Source: Dolichospermum sp. DET69 | GTDB taxonomy: Bacteria; Cyanobacteriota; Cyanobacteriia; Cyanobacteriales; Nostocaceae | NCBI GenBank assembly: GCA_017355425.1 | Contig: CP070233.1 | Coordinates: 2,645,501-2,709,500, forward strand | DNA length: 64,000 nucleotides | Direction of reading: 5' to 3' | Shown: piece after piece, positions 17,458 through 27,000 of the stretch | How the letters are laid out: every line of letters begins with the position of its first letter | How positions within the stretch are numbered: the stretch's first letter is position 1 | Notes under the pieces: generated by a model | The model's input: only the letters and a program-made list of their open reading frames with translations | Databases searched by the model: none | What the model was told of the DNA's origin: nothing | Translations under genes and position numbers: made by a program

Positions 17458-18960
17458 TCAACTACTACGATGTAATCTTACTTCCAGTTGAGAACCAACC
17501 CAAGTTAATCCCATGACCATTAAATAGTAAATCATCCCAGCAAGTAATAGAGGCTCAAAGTAAATATACTTTTCTGCACCGACAATTTGAGCGCGACGCA
17601 AAACATCTACTACCCCAATTGTTGATACCAATGATGAATCTTTTAGTAAACCGATACTTTCATTAACTAAAGCTGGCAAAATATTTTTTACGGCTTGAGG
17701 TAAAATAATATCCTTCATCATGGGTACATAAGCAATACCTAATGATAAAGAAGCTTCCATTTGTCCTTTATCTACTGCTAGAATCCCACCGCGAATTGTT
17801 TCCGAAACATAAGCACCGGAGTTGAGTGTAAAAGTAATCACACCTGCTAACAATGCTGGAATATCATAACCTGTTAATTGTGGTGTCGCATAGTATATTA
17901 AAGCAATTTGTAGTAAAAGTGGTGTTCCTCTAAATATAGAAGTATAGCCATTGGCAAAATATAGTAAAGGTTTAATTGGAGAAATTTTACACAATGCTAA
18001 AATTATGCCCCAAATAAATCCAAAAAATGTGGATATGAGCGTAAATTGTAATGTTACTAATATTCCTGCTAAAATAAAAGGAATACTTGGTGCTATCTTG
18101 GTAAAAGATAAAGGAGATTTTTTAACAACTGGCTGTTTTGTATCAGTGGCTATTATCGCAGAATCACCAAACCATTTTTTTACTAATACTTCAATTTCTC
18201 CGCTCTTTTTCATCTCCTCAAGAACGGGATTAAATTGCTTTAATAGCGGTGAACCTTTCGGAAAAGCAATCGCTGAACCAATTTCTTCAGAATCACTAGG
18301 AATCAAATTAAATTCCAAATCAGAATTATTAGCAATAAATCCTTTAGCGACTGTATCTTCCATAATAGCCGCATCAATTCTACCTGATTTAAGTTCTTGA
18401 ATGATATCACCTGTTTTATTCAATGATATAACCTGAACACTTTGCCATTTTTTCGCTGTATTGGCTTGAATTGTCCCTAATTGAACACCTACTTTTTTGC
18501 CAGCTAAATCTTCAGGTGTTTTGAGATTACTTGGTTTTTTAGCAACAATAGTATTTTTCGATTCGTAGTAAATATCAGAAAAATCTATACTTTTTTTGCG
18601 TTCAGTTGTCGGAGACATTCCTGACATAGCAAAGTCAGCGCGACGAGATTGTAAAGCGGGAATAATACCGCTAAAATCTGTATCTCTAATTTCCAGTTGA
18701 TATCCTAATTTTTGGGTAATATATTTGGCAATATCTATATCAAAACCAATAATTTCATTATTGCTACTAGCAGTTTTCCGAAATTCATAGGGTGGATAGT
18801 CGGCAGAAGTCACCATAATTAAACTCTTCCCTGTTTGTGATTGTGTAGCTACTGAGTCACGTGAAAAGTTACCACAGATCAAAGTAATTGCTAACATTGC
18901 CACAAACAGCAAAGCAATTACTCGGTTTTTTGGGAAGATTTTGGCAATTATTCGAACCAT
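17458..18960 (-). CDS. amino acid ABC transporter, fused substrate-binding protein and permease (BgtB type)
   Basis: The 500-aa polypeptide starts with a signal/anchor (ALLFVAMLAITLICG). A type II periplasmic binding domain follows at about 45-265 (YPPYEFR, GFDIDIAKYITQKLGYQLEI, DFSGIIPALQSRRADFAMSGMSPTTERKKSIDFSD, GKKVGVQLGTIQA). A permease domain with five or so spans occupies about 290-495, with the NSGAYVSETIRGGI and EASLSLGIAYVPMMKDIILPQAVKNILPALVNE motifs of the HisMQ/GlnP family. Fusion of binding protein to permease is known from cyanobacterial BgtB. The specificity is probably basic amino acids and glutamine by analogy. Confidence 0.88.
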   Translation of the reverse strand: MVRIIAKIFPKNRVIALLFVAMLAITLICGNFSRDSVATQSQTGKSLIMVTSADYPPYEFRKTASSNNEIIGFDIDIAKYITQKLGYQLEIRDTDFSGIIPALQSRRADFAMSGMSPTTERKKSIDFSDIYYESKNTIVAKKPSNLKTPEDLAGKKVGVQLGTIQANTAKKWQSVQVISLNKTGDIIQELKSGRIDAAIMEDTVAKGFIANNSDLEFNLIPSDSEEIGSAIAFPKGSPLLKQFNPVLEEMKKSGEIEVLVKKWFGDSAIIATDTKQPVVKKSPLSFTKIAPSIPFILAGILVTLQFTLISTFFGFIWGIILALCKISPIKPLLYFANGYTSIFRGTPLLLQIALIYYATPQLTGYDIPALLAGVITFTLNSGAYVSETIRGGILAVDKGQMEASLSLGIAYVPMMKDIILPQAVKNILPALVNESIGLLKDSSLVSTIGVVDVLRRAQIVGAEKYIYFEPLLLAGMIYYLMVMGLTWVGSQLEVRLHRSS

Positions 18961-18995
18961 TAGACCAAATATTTAATGTTTTATAATCAATAATC

Positions 18996-19028
18996 AGATC
19001 CCCGACCTCTTGAAGAAGACGGGGATCT
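18996..19028 (-). repeat. hairpin repeat AGATCCCCGAC/GTCGGGGATCT, possible terminator of the GNAT gene
   Basis: This near-perfect palindrome (AGATCCCCGACCTCTTGAAG and complement) is a dispersed sequence; another copy is at 26695-26727 and a degenerate one near 4676. Placed 10 bases beyond the GNAT stop on the minus strand, it could serve as that gene's terminator, though it lacks a clean T-run. Confidence 0.5.
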
Positions 19029-19038
19029 AAATTTGAAT

Positions 19039-19524
<486 letters not shown>

Positions 19525-19601
19525 TTAGTCATTAGTCCTTAGTACATAGTTTATATCCAACTGCATGATTTTTACTAACTACGGACAACTGACTAATGAA
19601 T

Positions 19602-19620
19602 GGGCGCAGGACCTGCGCCC
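19602..19620 (-). terminator. GC-rich palindrome downstream of sigC
   Basis: GGGCGCAGGACCTGCGCCC is a perfect palindrome 9 bases after the sigC stop on the minus strand. It can form a strong hairpin but lacks a T-run, so termination is possible rather than certain. The neighbouring 19519-19560 stretch is a run of TTAGTCCTTAGTCAT-like direct repeats. Confidence 0.4.
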
Positions 19621-19628
19621 CTACTGAC

Positions 19629-20798
19629 TTAAACCAACCAACCTTTTAAACGCTTGGCTATGTGAGGACGGCGTAACTTTCGCATGGCTTTACTTTGGAT
19701 TTGGCGAACTCGTTCACGGGAAAGGTTAAACATATTCCCCACTTCCTCTAGGGTGCAGGGTTCGCTGCTGGTAAGTCCATAGCGCAGGGAAATTACATCT
19801 TTCTCTCGTGGGGTGAGTACGTCTCCTAAAACTTCCCAAATCTCCTGACGCATCATGTTTTCGTTCATTTTTGCTTCGGGAGACTGGTTATCTTCATCTT
19901 CCAGCAAGTCCATTAACTCTGTGTCTTCTTCTTTACCGACACGGTGGTTAAGAGAAAGCGCTTGTCGGCGGAGTTGTTGAAGTTGACGCAGTTGGTGAAC
20001 CGTAATTTCCAAAGCTTCGGCCATTTCGGCTTCTGTTGGGTTACGCGAGAGTTTTTGCTTGAGTTCCCGTTGGGCTTTTTTTAATTTATTAAGTTTTTCA
20101 ACAATATGGATTGGTAAGCGAATAGTTCGGGCATCATTAGCGATCGCTCTGGTAATTGCTTGTCTAATCCACCAATAAGCATAGGTAGAAAACTTATATC
20201 CTTTATCGGGATCAAATTTTTCGGAAGCGCGGTTTAAACCCATTGCTCCTTCTTGAATTAAATCTAGAAAAGGAACACCACGATTTAAATATCGTTTAGC
20301 AATAGATACTACTAATCGGAGATTAGAGCGAATCATTTTCCGCTTGGCCACTCTCCCCTGATACAAACGGCTTTCCAGTTGTTTTTCTGTAATCTCTAAT
20401 TGGGAAGCTACCTGGATTTTACTAGGGAGTGCCCCTAGTTCTAATTCCAAAGCTGCTTGCAATTCTTTGATTTCTTCTAAAAATCTGACTCGTCGGGCTA
20501 ATTCCACTTCTTCATCGGGTTTGAGTAGTGGATAACGCGCCATTTCTTTAAAAAACGCGCCCACAGCATCATCATTTTCGGTTTTATTGTATCCCGAAGG
20601 ACGGGCTGCGGCCATGTCATCGCCATTTCGTTCTTCTGATTCCAAGTTTTCGACAATTGCAGTATCTTCATATACTACCTGATCTAAACTCTCAATTGAT
20701 GGTTCTTCATGATCAGTAATATTCTCTAGTATTTCCATTGTTCCCAATTCAGCAAGATTCATAGTTTCCTTTAGGGATGGTTGCTTTGTTTGGTACAT
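19629..20798 (-). CDS. sigC: RNA polymerase sigma factor, group 2 (SigC-like)
   Basis: The 389-aa protein has sigma region 1.2 (DAVGAFFKEMARYPLLKPDEEVELARRV, about 79-106) and region 2 (MIRSNLRLVVSIAKRYLNRGVPFLDLIQEGAMGLNRASEKFDPDKGYKFSTYAYWWIRQAITRAI). Region 3 follows (TIRLPIHIVEKLNKLKKAQREL), then region 4 with a helix-turn-helix (TLEEVGNMFNLSRERVRQIQSKAMRKLRRP). It lacks the acidic N-terminus of principal SigA. The FFKEMARYPLL sequence suggests the SigC branch, a non-essential alternative factor linked in cyanobacteria to stress and carbon/nitrogen status. The 228 bases upstream separate it from the terminator of a candidate RNA. Confidence 0.8.
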   Translation of the reverse strand: MYQTKQPSLKETMNLAELGTMEILENITDHEEPSIESLDQVVYEDTAIVENLESEERNGDDMAAARPSGYNKTENDDAVGAFFKEMARYPLLKPDEEVELARRVRFLEEIKELQAALELELGALPSKIQVASQLEITEKQLESRLYQGRVAKRKMIRSNLRLVVSIAKRYLNRGVPFLDLIQEGAMGLNRASEKFDPDKGYKFSTYAYWWIRQAITRAIANDARTIRLPIHIVEKLNKLKKAQRELKQKLSRNPTEAEMAEALEITVHQLRQLQQLRRQALSLNHRVGKEEDTELMDLLEDEDNQSPEAKMNENMMRQEIWEVLGDVLTPREKDVISLRYGLTSSEPCTLEEVGNMFNLSRERVRQIQSKAMRKLRRPHIAKRLKGWLV

Positions 20799-21025
20799 AA
20801 TTTAATGACAACAGCCTGTTTCAGACTGGGTAGTTTTCCCTTCCGGACAAATACAGATTTTTTCTCTAGTAAAAGACTCTCTTTTTAATCATTCTTCATC
20901 TAGAACGTAAATCAGTATTTGTCCATTATTTTTAGTTTTGGCTAGATACAACCTATAATCATTAATGGCTTTAGCACCCACAAAAAACTATCTTTTTCAG
21001 AAGACTAATAGACATATTCTTCATT

Positions 21026-21314
21026 AAAAAAATGGGTTAGAAACCCCATTATTTTAGGACGACTTTAGATTATTACCTTGCGGTTCACTGGTTTTTAAAT
21101 GCCTATAAGCATGAGAAAAGAGCAACCTCGTTTTAGTCCCTTACCCCAACATAGCTAAGATGTCCTTTCCAAAATCACCTAACTAATTAGGGTGACAAAC
21201 ACTCCCAACTAGGGAAATATTTGGAAGTTTATACTAATCTGTGTCTCAACGGGGTATTCACCTCTTACCGTTACCTAAATTAGTTTAGGTAATCCCCGTG
21301 GTTTTAAATCGGAG
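21026..21314 (-). ncRNA. candidate structured small RNA (or attenuated leader) upstream of sigC
   Basis: The minus strand shows a near-consensus -35 (TTGACA), an arm-and-loop region and a textbook terminator with no ORF between. At 21271-21292 TTACCTAAA and TTTAGGTAA form a perfect 9-bp stem nested inside a CACGGGG/CCCCGTTG outer stem (about 21247-21301). The 3' end (21031-21050) is AATGGGGTTTCTAACCCATT followed by seven Ts. The predicted RNA is about 290 nt. It does not match 6S, tmRNA, RNase P or SRP RNA signatures I know. Since sigC begins 228 bases after the terminator, it may be free or a leader. Confidence 0.5.
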
Positions 21315-21320
21315 TTGGTA

Positions 21321-21349
21321 AATCTTTTCTTAATGATCAAATATGTCAA
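21321..21349 (-). promoter_or_regulatory. predicted promoter of the candidate RNA upstream of sigC
   Basis: The minus strand reads TTGACA (21349-21344), a 17-base spacer, then AAGATT (21326-21321) as a weak -10. The -35 is a perfect consensus and the spacing is ideal; the -10 matches at only three positions. The start of transcription would be near 21314. Confidence 0.4.
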
Positions 21350-21611
21350 ACCCCCTGATAATAACTTTAACAAATATCCAAAATGTAGATAAACACTCCT
21401 ATATATCCATCCTAAATGATCTGTGAAAAAATTTGTTGCTTGTTGCCTGTTGTCTGTTCAACACCTCCACCAATAAGCAAGGAAAGCTATATATTAATTC
21501 TTTGTGTATTTTTTGCAAAGTTTCTATGTTTATCCGGTTTGGTTAATAGGAGTATTTGCATAAATCGCCATTTTGGTACTTGAGTTATTTATTTATCCGA
21601 AAATTTACTAA

Positions 21612-21830
21612 ATGATCCAAAATACAAAAATGAAACCTTACAATCCGGATAATATTTATCGTTTTAAAGCATCTCATATTGAAAAAGTATTTAATATCTA
21701 TCAATGGGTGGAAAAACCTGATACTTTATTTAGTAATTCAATCTTAGCCTTGATTAATAACATAATTTTGGAAGAATTTAGGAATCAGGTGTCAGAGCTA
21801 GATCCACTCGTAGTATCGTCATCTCAGTGA
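21612..21830 (+). CDS. small hypothetical protein, 72 aa
   Basis: The ORF begins at ATG 21612, with an alternative ATG at 21630 (MKPYNPDNIYRFKASHIEKV). The product is polar with amphipathic helices (EKVFNIYQWVEKPDTLF, LALINNIILEEFRNQV) and no recognised domain. Its composition looks coding-like, but it is isolated in a 1.4 kb gap between sigC and priA and has no clear ribosome site. The rest of this gap, 21831-22209, is AT-rich; a 70-aa hydrophobic ORF at 21885 there is not convincing. Confidence 0.3.
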   Translation: MIQNTKMKPYNPDNIYRFKASHIEKVFNIYQWVEKPDTLFSNSILALINNIILEEFRNQVSELDPLVVSSSQ

Positions 21831-22209
21831 CTATTTGGGAGTCAGAATACTTATTGGATAAGCATTTAACAAAAAAATTGTCTCATGTTTATTCTGTATT
21901 CTGAATTCTTACTGCATTGCCTATTATTTATGATTACTCATTCCTTCAACGTATTTCTAAAGATAGGTTTGGCAGTTTTAGGACACAAGTATATAAATAA
22001 ATTTTCTATTATCAATTATTTATTACTCAGATGCGAGGAGATAATTTGTCTGGTAGATTACATTAATTCCAGATTATCAAGTATCATGAGTAATTGAAGT
22101 ATTGTAAAATACTATTTACATCAAGTAAATCCAAAGGATATAGTTAAATCAAATTGGACAATATTAATTAAGTGTGTAAATACAATATTTGTTGATAAAT
22201 TGAGAAATT

Positions 22210-24678
22210 ATGTATAGTATTAGTACAAATTTATCGGTTATGGCTGTAGCTGAACCTAGGGGCTCATATCAATCGCAAACAAAGTTATCTCAATGGGTTG
22301 AAGTGCTTGTAGACTGTCCAGGATGTTCAGATTTATTTACCTATAACATACCAGAACAGTTAGAAATCAAACCAGGGGATATTTTAAGTGTTCCTTTCGG
22401 TGCAACACAGGTAGGTGCGATCGCTATTCGCTTATTAATTCAACCACCAGCAGATTTAGCACCAGAAAAAATTCGGGAAGTAGAAGATGTAGTTAGTGAA
22501 GGGTTTTTTCCCCCTGGTTATTGGAATTTACTTAATCTTGTTGCAGAATATTACTATACACCCTTAATTCAAGTTATTCGCGCCGCTTTACCGCCGGGAT
22601 TGTTAGGGCGATCGCAACGTCGTTTGCGCTTAACTCCCTTGGGTAGAGAAAATCCCTCTATTTACATCAGTCCCACAGCCCAACAAGTTATTACACTGTT
22701 AGAAAAAACCACCACAGCAGATTATAGTTATCACTACATCCAACAAAAAGTTAAATCCGCATATCGGGGAATTCGGGAATTAATCCGGTTAGGATTAGCA
22801 GAAAATTATTTAGAACCGCCACGACTCACTAAACCTAAACTACAAAAAGCTGTTACACTTCTCAATAATAACGATGACGATTTAACACCCCGTCAAAAAG
22901 AAATTGTGGAAGTTTTAAGACGACAAGGCGGAGAAATGTGGCAAAGTGAATTATTGCAACTTTGTAGTGCCAGCAGTTCTATACTCAAAGCTTTAGTAGA
23001 TAAAGGTTGCGTAGTCATTGAAGACAGGGAAGTATTACGCAGAGATCATGGTGTAGCCGTCGTTGGGGATCATAATAAATCCTTAACACCAGCCCAAAAT
23101 AACGCCTTAGAAACTATTAATTCCTTAACCGGATTTGCTCAAGTATTGTTACATGGGGTGACAGGTTCAGGGAAAACAGAAGTATATTTGCAAGCTATTT
23201 CTCCCGTACTCGCACAAGGAAAATCCGCCCTTGTCTTAGTTCCCGAAATCGGACTCACACCCCAACTCACAGACAGATTCCGCGCCAGATTTGGGAACAA
23301 AGTCCAGGTTTATCACAGCGCCCTTTCCGACGGTGAACGTTACGACACTTGGCGACAAATGCTTACAGGAGAGCCGCAAATCATCATTGGGACTCGCAGC
23401 GCCATTTTTGCCCCTTTACCCAACTTAGGCTTAATTATCCTGGATGAAGAACACGATAGTAGCTTTAAACAAGATAACCCTACTCCCACTTACCACGCCC
23501 GCACCGTCGCGCAATGGCGAGCCGAATTAGAACATTGTCCCCTCATTTTAGGTTCAGCAACTCCTGCTTTAGAGAGTTGGGTAAGCAGAAATCATCAATA
23601 TCTATCTTTACCAGAACGCATTAACTCCCGTCCCTTACCCCCTGTGGAAATAGTGGATATGCGTCAAGAGTTGAAGGAGGGAAATCGGTCTATTTTTAGC
23701 AGGAAGTTACAAAATGCTCTCCAACAATTAGAAGAAAGACAACAACAGGGAATTTTATTTATCCACCGTCGCGGACATAGTACATTTGTATCTTGTCGCA
23801 GTTGTGGTTATGTGTTGGAATGTCCCCACTGTGACGTTTCCCTAGCTTATCATCACGTTGAAGAGGGAGCGCCGGAATTATTACGCTGTCATTATTGCAA
23901 CTATGGGCGTTTACATCCTCCCCATTGTCCCGAATGTAGTTCCCCTTATTTAAAATTTTTCGGAAGCGGTACTCAACGGGTAGCACAGGAATTAACTAAG
24001 CAATTTCCTAACTTGAAACAAATTCGTTTTGATAGTGATACTACCAGCACGAAAGGTTCACACCGGACTCTCCTCACCAAATTTGCTAATGGTGAAGCCC
24101 ATTTATTAGTGGGAACACAAATGTTAACAAAAGGGTTAGATTTACCCCAAGTTACTTTGGTGGGTGTGGTTGCTGCGGACGGATTATTGCACTTATCTGA
24201 TTATCGCGCCAATGAACGCACTTTTCAAACTTTAACTCAAGTTGCAGGGAGAGCAGGAAGAGGAGATGATCCGGGTAGGGTAATTGTGCAAACTTACACT
24301 CCTGAACATCCTATCATCGCAGCGGTGCAAAAACATGATTATCAATCTTTTGCTGATGCAGAGTTAGTAGAAAGACAAGCTCTGAATTATCCTCCCTATG
24401 GAAGATTGATTTTATTGCGGTTAAGTAGTTTAGATCCCATTCAAGTCCAAAATACAGCCCAAATCATTGCTACATTTTTGAGCGATAAGGAAGGCTTTGA
24501 GATATTGGGACCTGCACCAGCTAGTATTTTACGAGTTGCTAACCGTTATCGCTGGCAAATATTACTCAAGTTTGCTCCTGATGCTTTACCTAATTTACCA
24601 GATTGGCTGGAAGTGCGATCGCTCTCCCCGACTTCTGTTAGTTTAACAATTGATGTAGATCCGATTAATATTATGTAG
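22210..24678 (+). CDS. priA: primosomal protein N' (replication restart helicase PriA)
   Basis: PriA reloads the replisome at stalled forks. The 822-aa protein has the N-terminal 3'-DNA-binding domain (WVEVLVDCPGCSDLFTYNIP) and a helicase core with Walker A GVTGSGKTEVY (about 315-325) and Walker B LDEEHDSSFKQ. TRSAIFAPLPNLG and the GSATPALESW motif follow. The zinc-binding insert has eight cysteines (CRSCGYVLECPHC, RCHYCNYGRLHPPHCPEC). Helicase motifs V and VI read GTQMLTKGLDLPQVTLVG and TLTQVAGRAGRGDDPG. The start could be ATG 22240 (MAVAEPRGSY), which drops ten atypical residues. It appears monocistronic. Confidence 0.95.
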   Translation: MYSISTNLSVMAVAEPRGSYQSQTKLSQWVEVLVDCPGCSDLFTYNIPEQLEIKPGDILSVPFGATQVGAIAIRLLIQPPADLAPEKIREVEDVVSEGFFPPGYWNLLNLVAEYYYTPLIQVIRAALPPGLLGRSQRRLRLTPLGRENPSIYISPTAQQVITLLEKTTTADYSYHYIQQKVKSAYRGIRELIRLGLAENYLEPPRLTKPKLQKAVTLLNNNDDDLTPRQKEIVEVLRRQGGEMWQSELLQLCSASSSILKALVDKGCVVIEDREVLRRDHGVAVVGDHNKSLTPAQNNALETINSLTGFAQVLLHGVTGSGKTEVYLQAISPVLAQGKSALVLVPEIGLTPQLTDRFRARFGNKVQVYHSALSDGERYDTWRQMLTGEPQIIIGTRSAIFAPLPNLGLIILDEEHDSSFKQDNPTPTYHARTVAQWRAELEHCPLILGSATPALESWVSRNHQYLSLPERINSRPLPPVEIVDMRQELKEGNRSIFSRKLQNALQQLEERQQQGILFIHRRGHSTFVSCRSCGYVLECPHCDVSLAYHHVEEGAPELLRCHYCNYGRLHPPHCPECSSPYLKFFGSGTQRVAQELTKQFPNLKQIRFDSDTTSTKGSHRTLLTKFANGEAHLLVGTQMLTKGLDLPQVTLVGVVAADGLLHLSDYRANERTFQTLTQVAGRAGRGDDPGRVIVQTYTPEHPIIAAVQKHDYQSFADAELVERQALNYPPYGRLILLRLSSLDPIQVQNTAQIIATFLSDKEGFEILGPAPASILRVANRYRWQILLKFAPDALPNLPDWLEVRSLSPTSVSLTIDVDPINIM

Positions 24679-24812
24679 TCGGGGAAAATAAATTATTGTC
24701 TGAATCAGGATTTACGGTTTATTATCCAAATATTATGGCAAACTTCGGTTGTCTAGCGATCGCTCTTTAAATTAGTGGATACTACCGGAGCGATCGCTGC
24801 TATTATCGCTAT

Positions 24813-25739
24813 TTATTGGTAATTTTTCAGCCAAGTTTCTAAATCTGTAATTGAAGTAAAGTCTAATAAAGCCTCTCCTAATTCTTCCAGTTTCTCAACA
24901 GATAATTGCTGAACTTTTTGAACTAATAATGAATCAATTTCCCCAATTCGGCGATTTAATTGCCGGATAATTAGACTTTTTTCTTTTTGCAGTCCTTCTT
25001 GTAATCCTTCTTGTAATCCTTCTTGTAATCCTTCTTGTTTAGCTAGTTCTCGGTCTTGTTGGTAAAGTGGTGCTAATCGCATAATCAACTCCTGATCTTC
25101 TGTTTGTGAACTTTGATTGATTTTTAAGTTTTTCTGGAGGTTGTAGAGTAGTTCTAAGGTGATTTTGACGTAAGGTTGATTTAATGGTAACGCAGCTAAT
25201 TCATCAATAGCTCGTTTTTGGACTGTACCTCTACCTAAAAGTCTTAACCACAGTGTTTCTTGAGTTTGGGGTAATTGATGAATAACGACAATTGCGGCGT
25301 GTAATGATTTTGCTAAATAGTATATTCCGGGTAAGGAATCTGGTTTTGTTGTCTCGCTAAATCCTGAGATGATGTTCTTTGATGCGGTGGGGGTGAGAAT
25401 CCATAATTTAGGGATCTCAATTTTTATTTTGGTGGTTTGTTCCCGTTTGGCTGCTCTTCTTAATGCACCTCTGACTTCTAATGATTTTAACAGACAATCA
25501 CAGATTTCTTCTGTTGATGCTGGGTTACGAAATGGCTCAAAGATGGCTGGTGTTGTGGCTAATTTGCCTAATAATCCTAATAATTCTACGTTGGTTGTTT
25601 GATTGGGAAATGGTGTAAATAATACATCTATTTCTCGGATTTCTCCAGCTACTTGACTAGCTGCTTGCACTTCTCCATAAGGTTTGAGTAATTCTTCTAA
25701 ATAATCTTTGGCAAATTGATCGTGTATAAAGCGTGTCAT
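24813..25739 (-). CDS. Rpn/PD-(D/E)XK-like nuclease with DUF4351 tail, tandem copy 1
   Basis: The 308-aa protein starts MTRFIHDQFAKDYLEELLKP and has a nuclease-like core (QVAGEIREIDVLFTPFP) of the kind seen in cyanobacterial Rpn-type, transposase-associated nucleases. The C-terminus (LNRRIGEIDSLLVQKVQQLSVEKLEELGEALLDFTSITDLETWL) is a DUF4351 domain. Between them a QEGL unit is repeated four times (QEGLQEGLQEGLQEGLQKEK), encoded by tandem CTTCTTGTAATC-type repeats at about 24990-25040. It is almost identical to the next gene, 16 bases upstream, so it arose by recent tandem duplication. The biological role is unproven. Confidence 0.75.
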   Translation of the reverse strand: MTRFIHDQFAKDYLEELLKPYGEVQAASQVAGEIREIDVLFTPFPNQTTNVELLGLLGKLATTPAIFEPFRNPASTEEICDCLLKSLEVRGALRRAAKREQTTKIKIEIPKLWILTPTASKNIISGFSETTKPDSLPGIYYLAKSLHAAIVVIHQLPQTQETLWLRLLGRGTVQKRAIDELAALPLNQPYVKITLELLYNLQKNLKINQSSQTEDQELIMRLAPLYQQDRELAKQEGLQEGLQEGLQEGLQKEKSLIIRQLNRRIGEIDSLLVQKVQQLSVEKLEELGEALLDFTSITDLETWLKNYQ

Positions 25740-25755
25740 TTTTTGTTGGGCAGAG

Positions 25756-26658
25756 TTAGTTATACAATTTTAGCCAAGTTTCTAAATCTGTAACTGAAGT
25801 AAAATCTAATAAAGCTTCTCCTAATTCTTCAAGTTTTTCAACAGGTAATTCTTGGACTTTTTGAACTAATAATGAATCAATTTCCCCAACTCGGCGGTTT
25901 AAAAGACGGATAATTAGACGTTGTTCTTTTTCCAGTCCTTCTTGTAATCCTTCTTGTTTAGCTAGTTCTCTGTCTTGTTGGTAAAGTGGTGCTAATCGCA
26001 TAATCAACTCCTGATCTTCTGTTTGTGAACTTTGATTGATTTTTAAATTTTTCTGGAGGTTGTAGAGTAGTTCTAAGGTGATTTTGACGTAAGGTTGATT
26101 TAATGGTAACGCAGCTAATTCATCAATTGCTCGTTTTTGGACTGTACCTCTACCTAAAAGTCTTAACCACAGTGTTTCTTGAGTTTGGGGTAATTGATGA
26201 ATAACGACAATTGCGGCGTGTAATGATTTTGGTAAATAGTATATTCCGGGTAAGGAATCTGGTTTTGTTGTCTCGCTAAATCCTGAGATGATGTTTTTTG
26301 ATGCGGTGGGGGTGAGAATCCATAATTTAGGAATCTCAATTTTTGCGCTGGTGGTTTGTTCCCGTTTGGCTGCTCTTCTTAATGCACCTCTGACTTCTAA
26401 TGATTTTAACAGACAATCACAGATTTCTTCTGTTGATGCTGGGTTACGAAATGGCTCGAAAATAGCTGGTGTTGTGGCTAATGTGCCTAATAATCCTAAT
26501 AGTTCTACGTTGGTTGTTTGGTTGGGAAATGGTGTAAATAATACGTCTATTTCTCGGATTTCTCCAGCTACTTGACTGGCTGCTTGGACTTCTCCATAAG
26601 GTTTGAGTAATTCTTCTAAGTAGTCCTTGGCGAATTGATCGTGTATAAAGCGTGTCAT
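25756..26658 (-). CDS. Rpn/PD-(D/E)XK-like nuclease with DUF4351 tail, tandem copy 2
   Basis: This 300-aa paralog matches the copy at 24813 over its whole length with only scattered differences (for example KLATTP to TLATTP and KIKIEIP to SAKIEIP). It has a shorter linker with a single QEGLQEGLEKEQ unit. The N-terminal MTRFIHDQFAKDYLEELLKP, core EIREIDVLF and C-terminal DUF4351 are all intact, so both copies could be functional. The two genes face the same direction and this one is upstream. Confidence 0.75.
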   Translation of the reverse strand: MTRFIHDQFAKDYLEELLKPYGEVQAASQVAGEIREIDVLFTPFPNQTTNVELLGLLGTLATTPAIFEPFRNPASTEEICDCLLKSLEVRGALRRAAKREQTTSAKIEIPKLWILTPTASKNIISGFSETTKPDSLPGIYYLPKSLHAAIVVIHQLPQTQETLWLRLLGRGTVQKRAIDELAALPLNQPYVKITLELLYNLQKNLKINQSSQTEDQELIMRLAPLYQQDRELAKQEGLQEGLEKEQRLIIRLLNRRVGEIDSLLVQKVQELPVEKLEELGEALLDFTSVTDLETWLKLYN

Positions 26659-26694
26659 CTTCGGGGTTGCTTTAGAGATATCTTAGATGCTACC

Positions 26695-26727
26695 AGATCC
26701 CCGACTTCTTAAAGAAGTCGGGGATCT
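26695..26727. repeat. hairpin repeat AGATCCCCGACTTCTT palindrome
   Basis: A perfect 33-bp palindrome (AGATCCCCGACTTCTT, one central base, AAGAAGTCGGGGATCT). It is the same family as 18996-19028 and sits 37 bases upstream of the tandem nuclease genes. Confidence 0.6.
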
Positions 26728-26818
26728 ATTATATGCTATTGACTTGACTAAATTCTAAGTTTTCTGTATTAAGGGTGAAGCGCTCATCAAACATCCAAAA
26801 ATTGAATAAGAGAATTTT

Positions 26819-26928
26819 GGCGTTGCTGATTAAGAGTATGATTTTATTTCACGCAGAGGCGCAGAGTCTCAGAGAGCAAGAGTTTCATTTTTTTGATTTT
26901 CCAATTTCATACCTCAATTCAGCAACGC
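26819..26928. repeat. MITE-like element E (GGCGTTGCTGA ends)
   Basis: The element starts GGCGTTGCTGATTAAGAGTA and ends with the inverted form TACCTCAATTCAGCAACGCC, giving terminal inverted repeats of about 20 bases with mismatches. The interior carries the CACGCAGAGGCGCAGAG motif shared with element C. It occupies part of the 342-bp gap between the nuclease pair and the TRAP binding protein. Confidence 0.65.
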
Positions 26929-27000
26929 CCCCATAACCCTTGTAGAGACGTTCCATGAAACATCTCTACATTATTTTTTGGAAGTCTATTAAAAAAACTC

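Noticed and set aside
21026..21314. 6S RNA, tmRNA or RNase P RNA
   Set aside because: The long two-arm closing stem of 6S, the tRNA-like ends and tag ORF of tmRNA, and the conserved core of RNase P are not visible, so it is left as an unassigned RNA candidate.
21885..22097. 70-aa hydrophobic plus-strand ORF upstream of priA
   Set aside because: The composition follows the AT-rich DNA, there is no ribosome site and no recognisable pattern.
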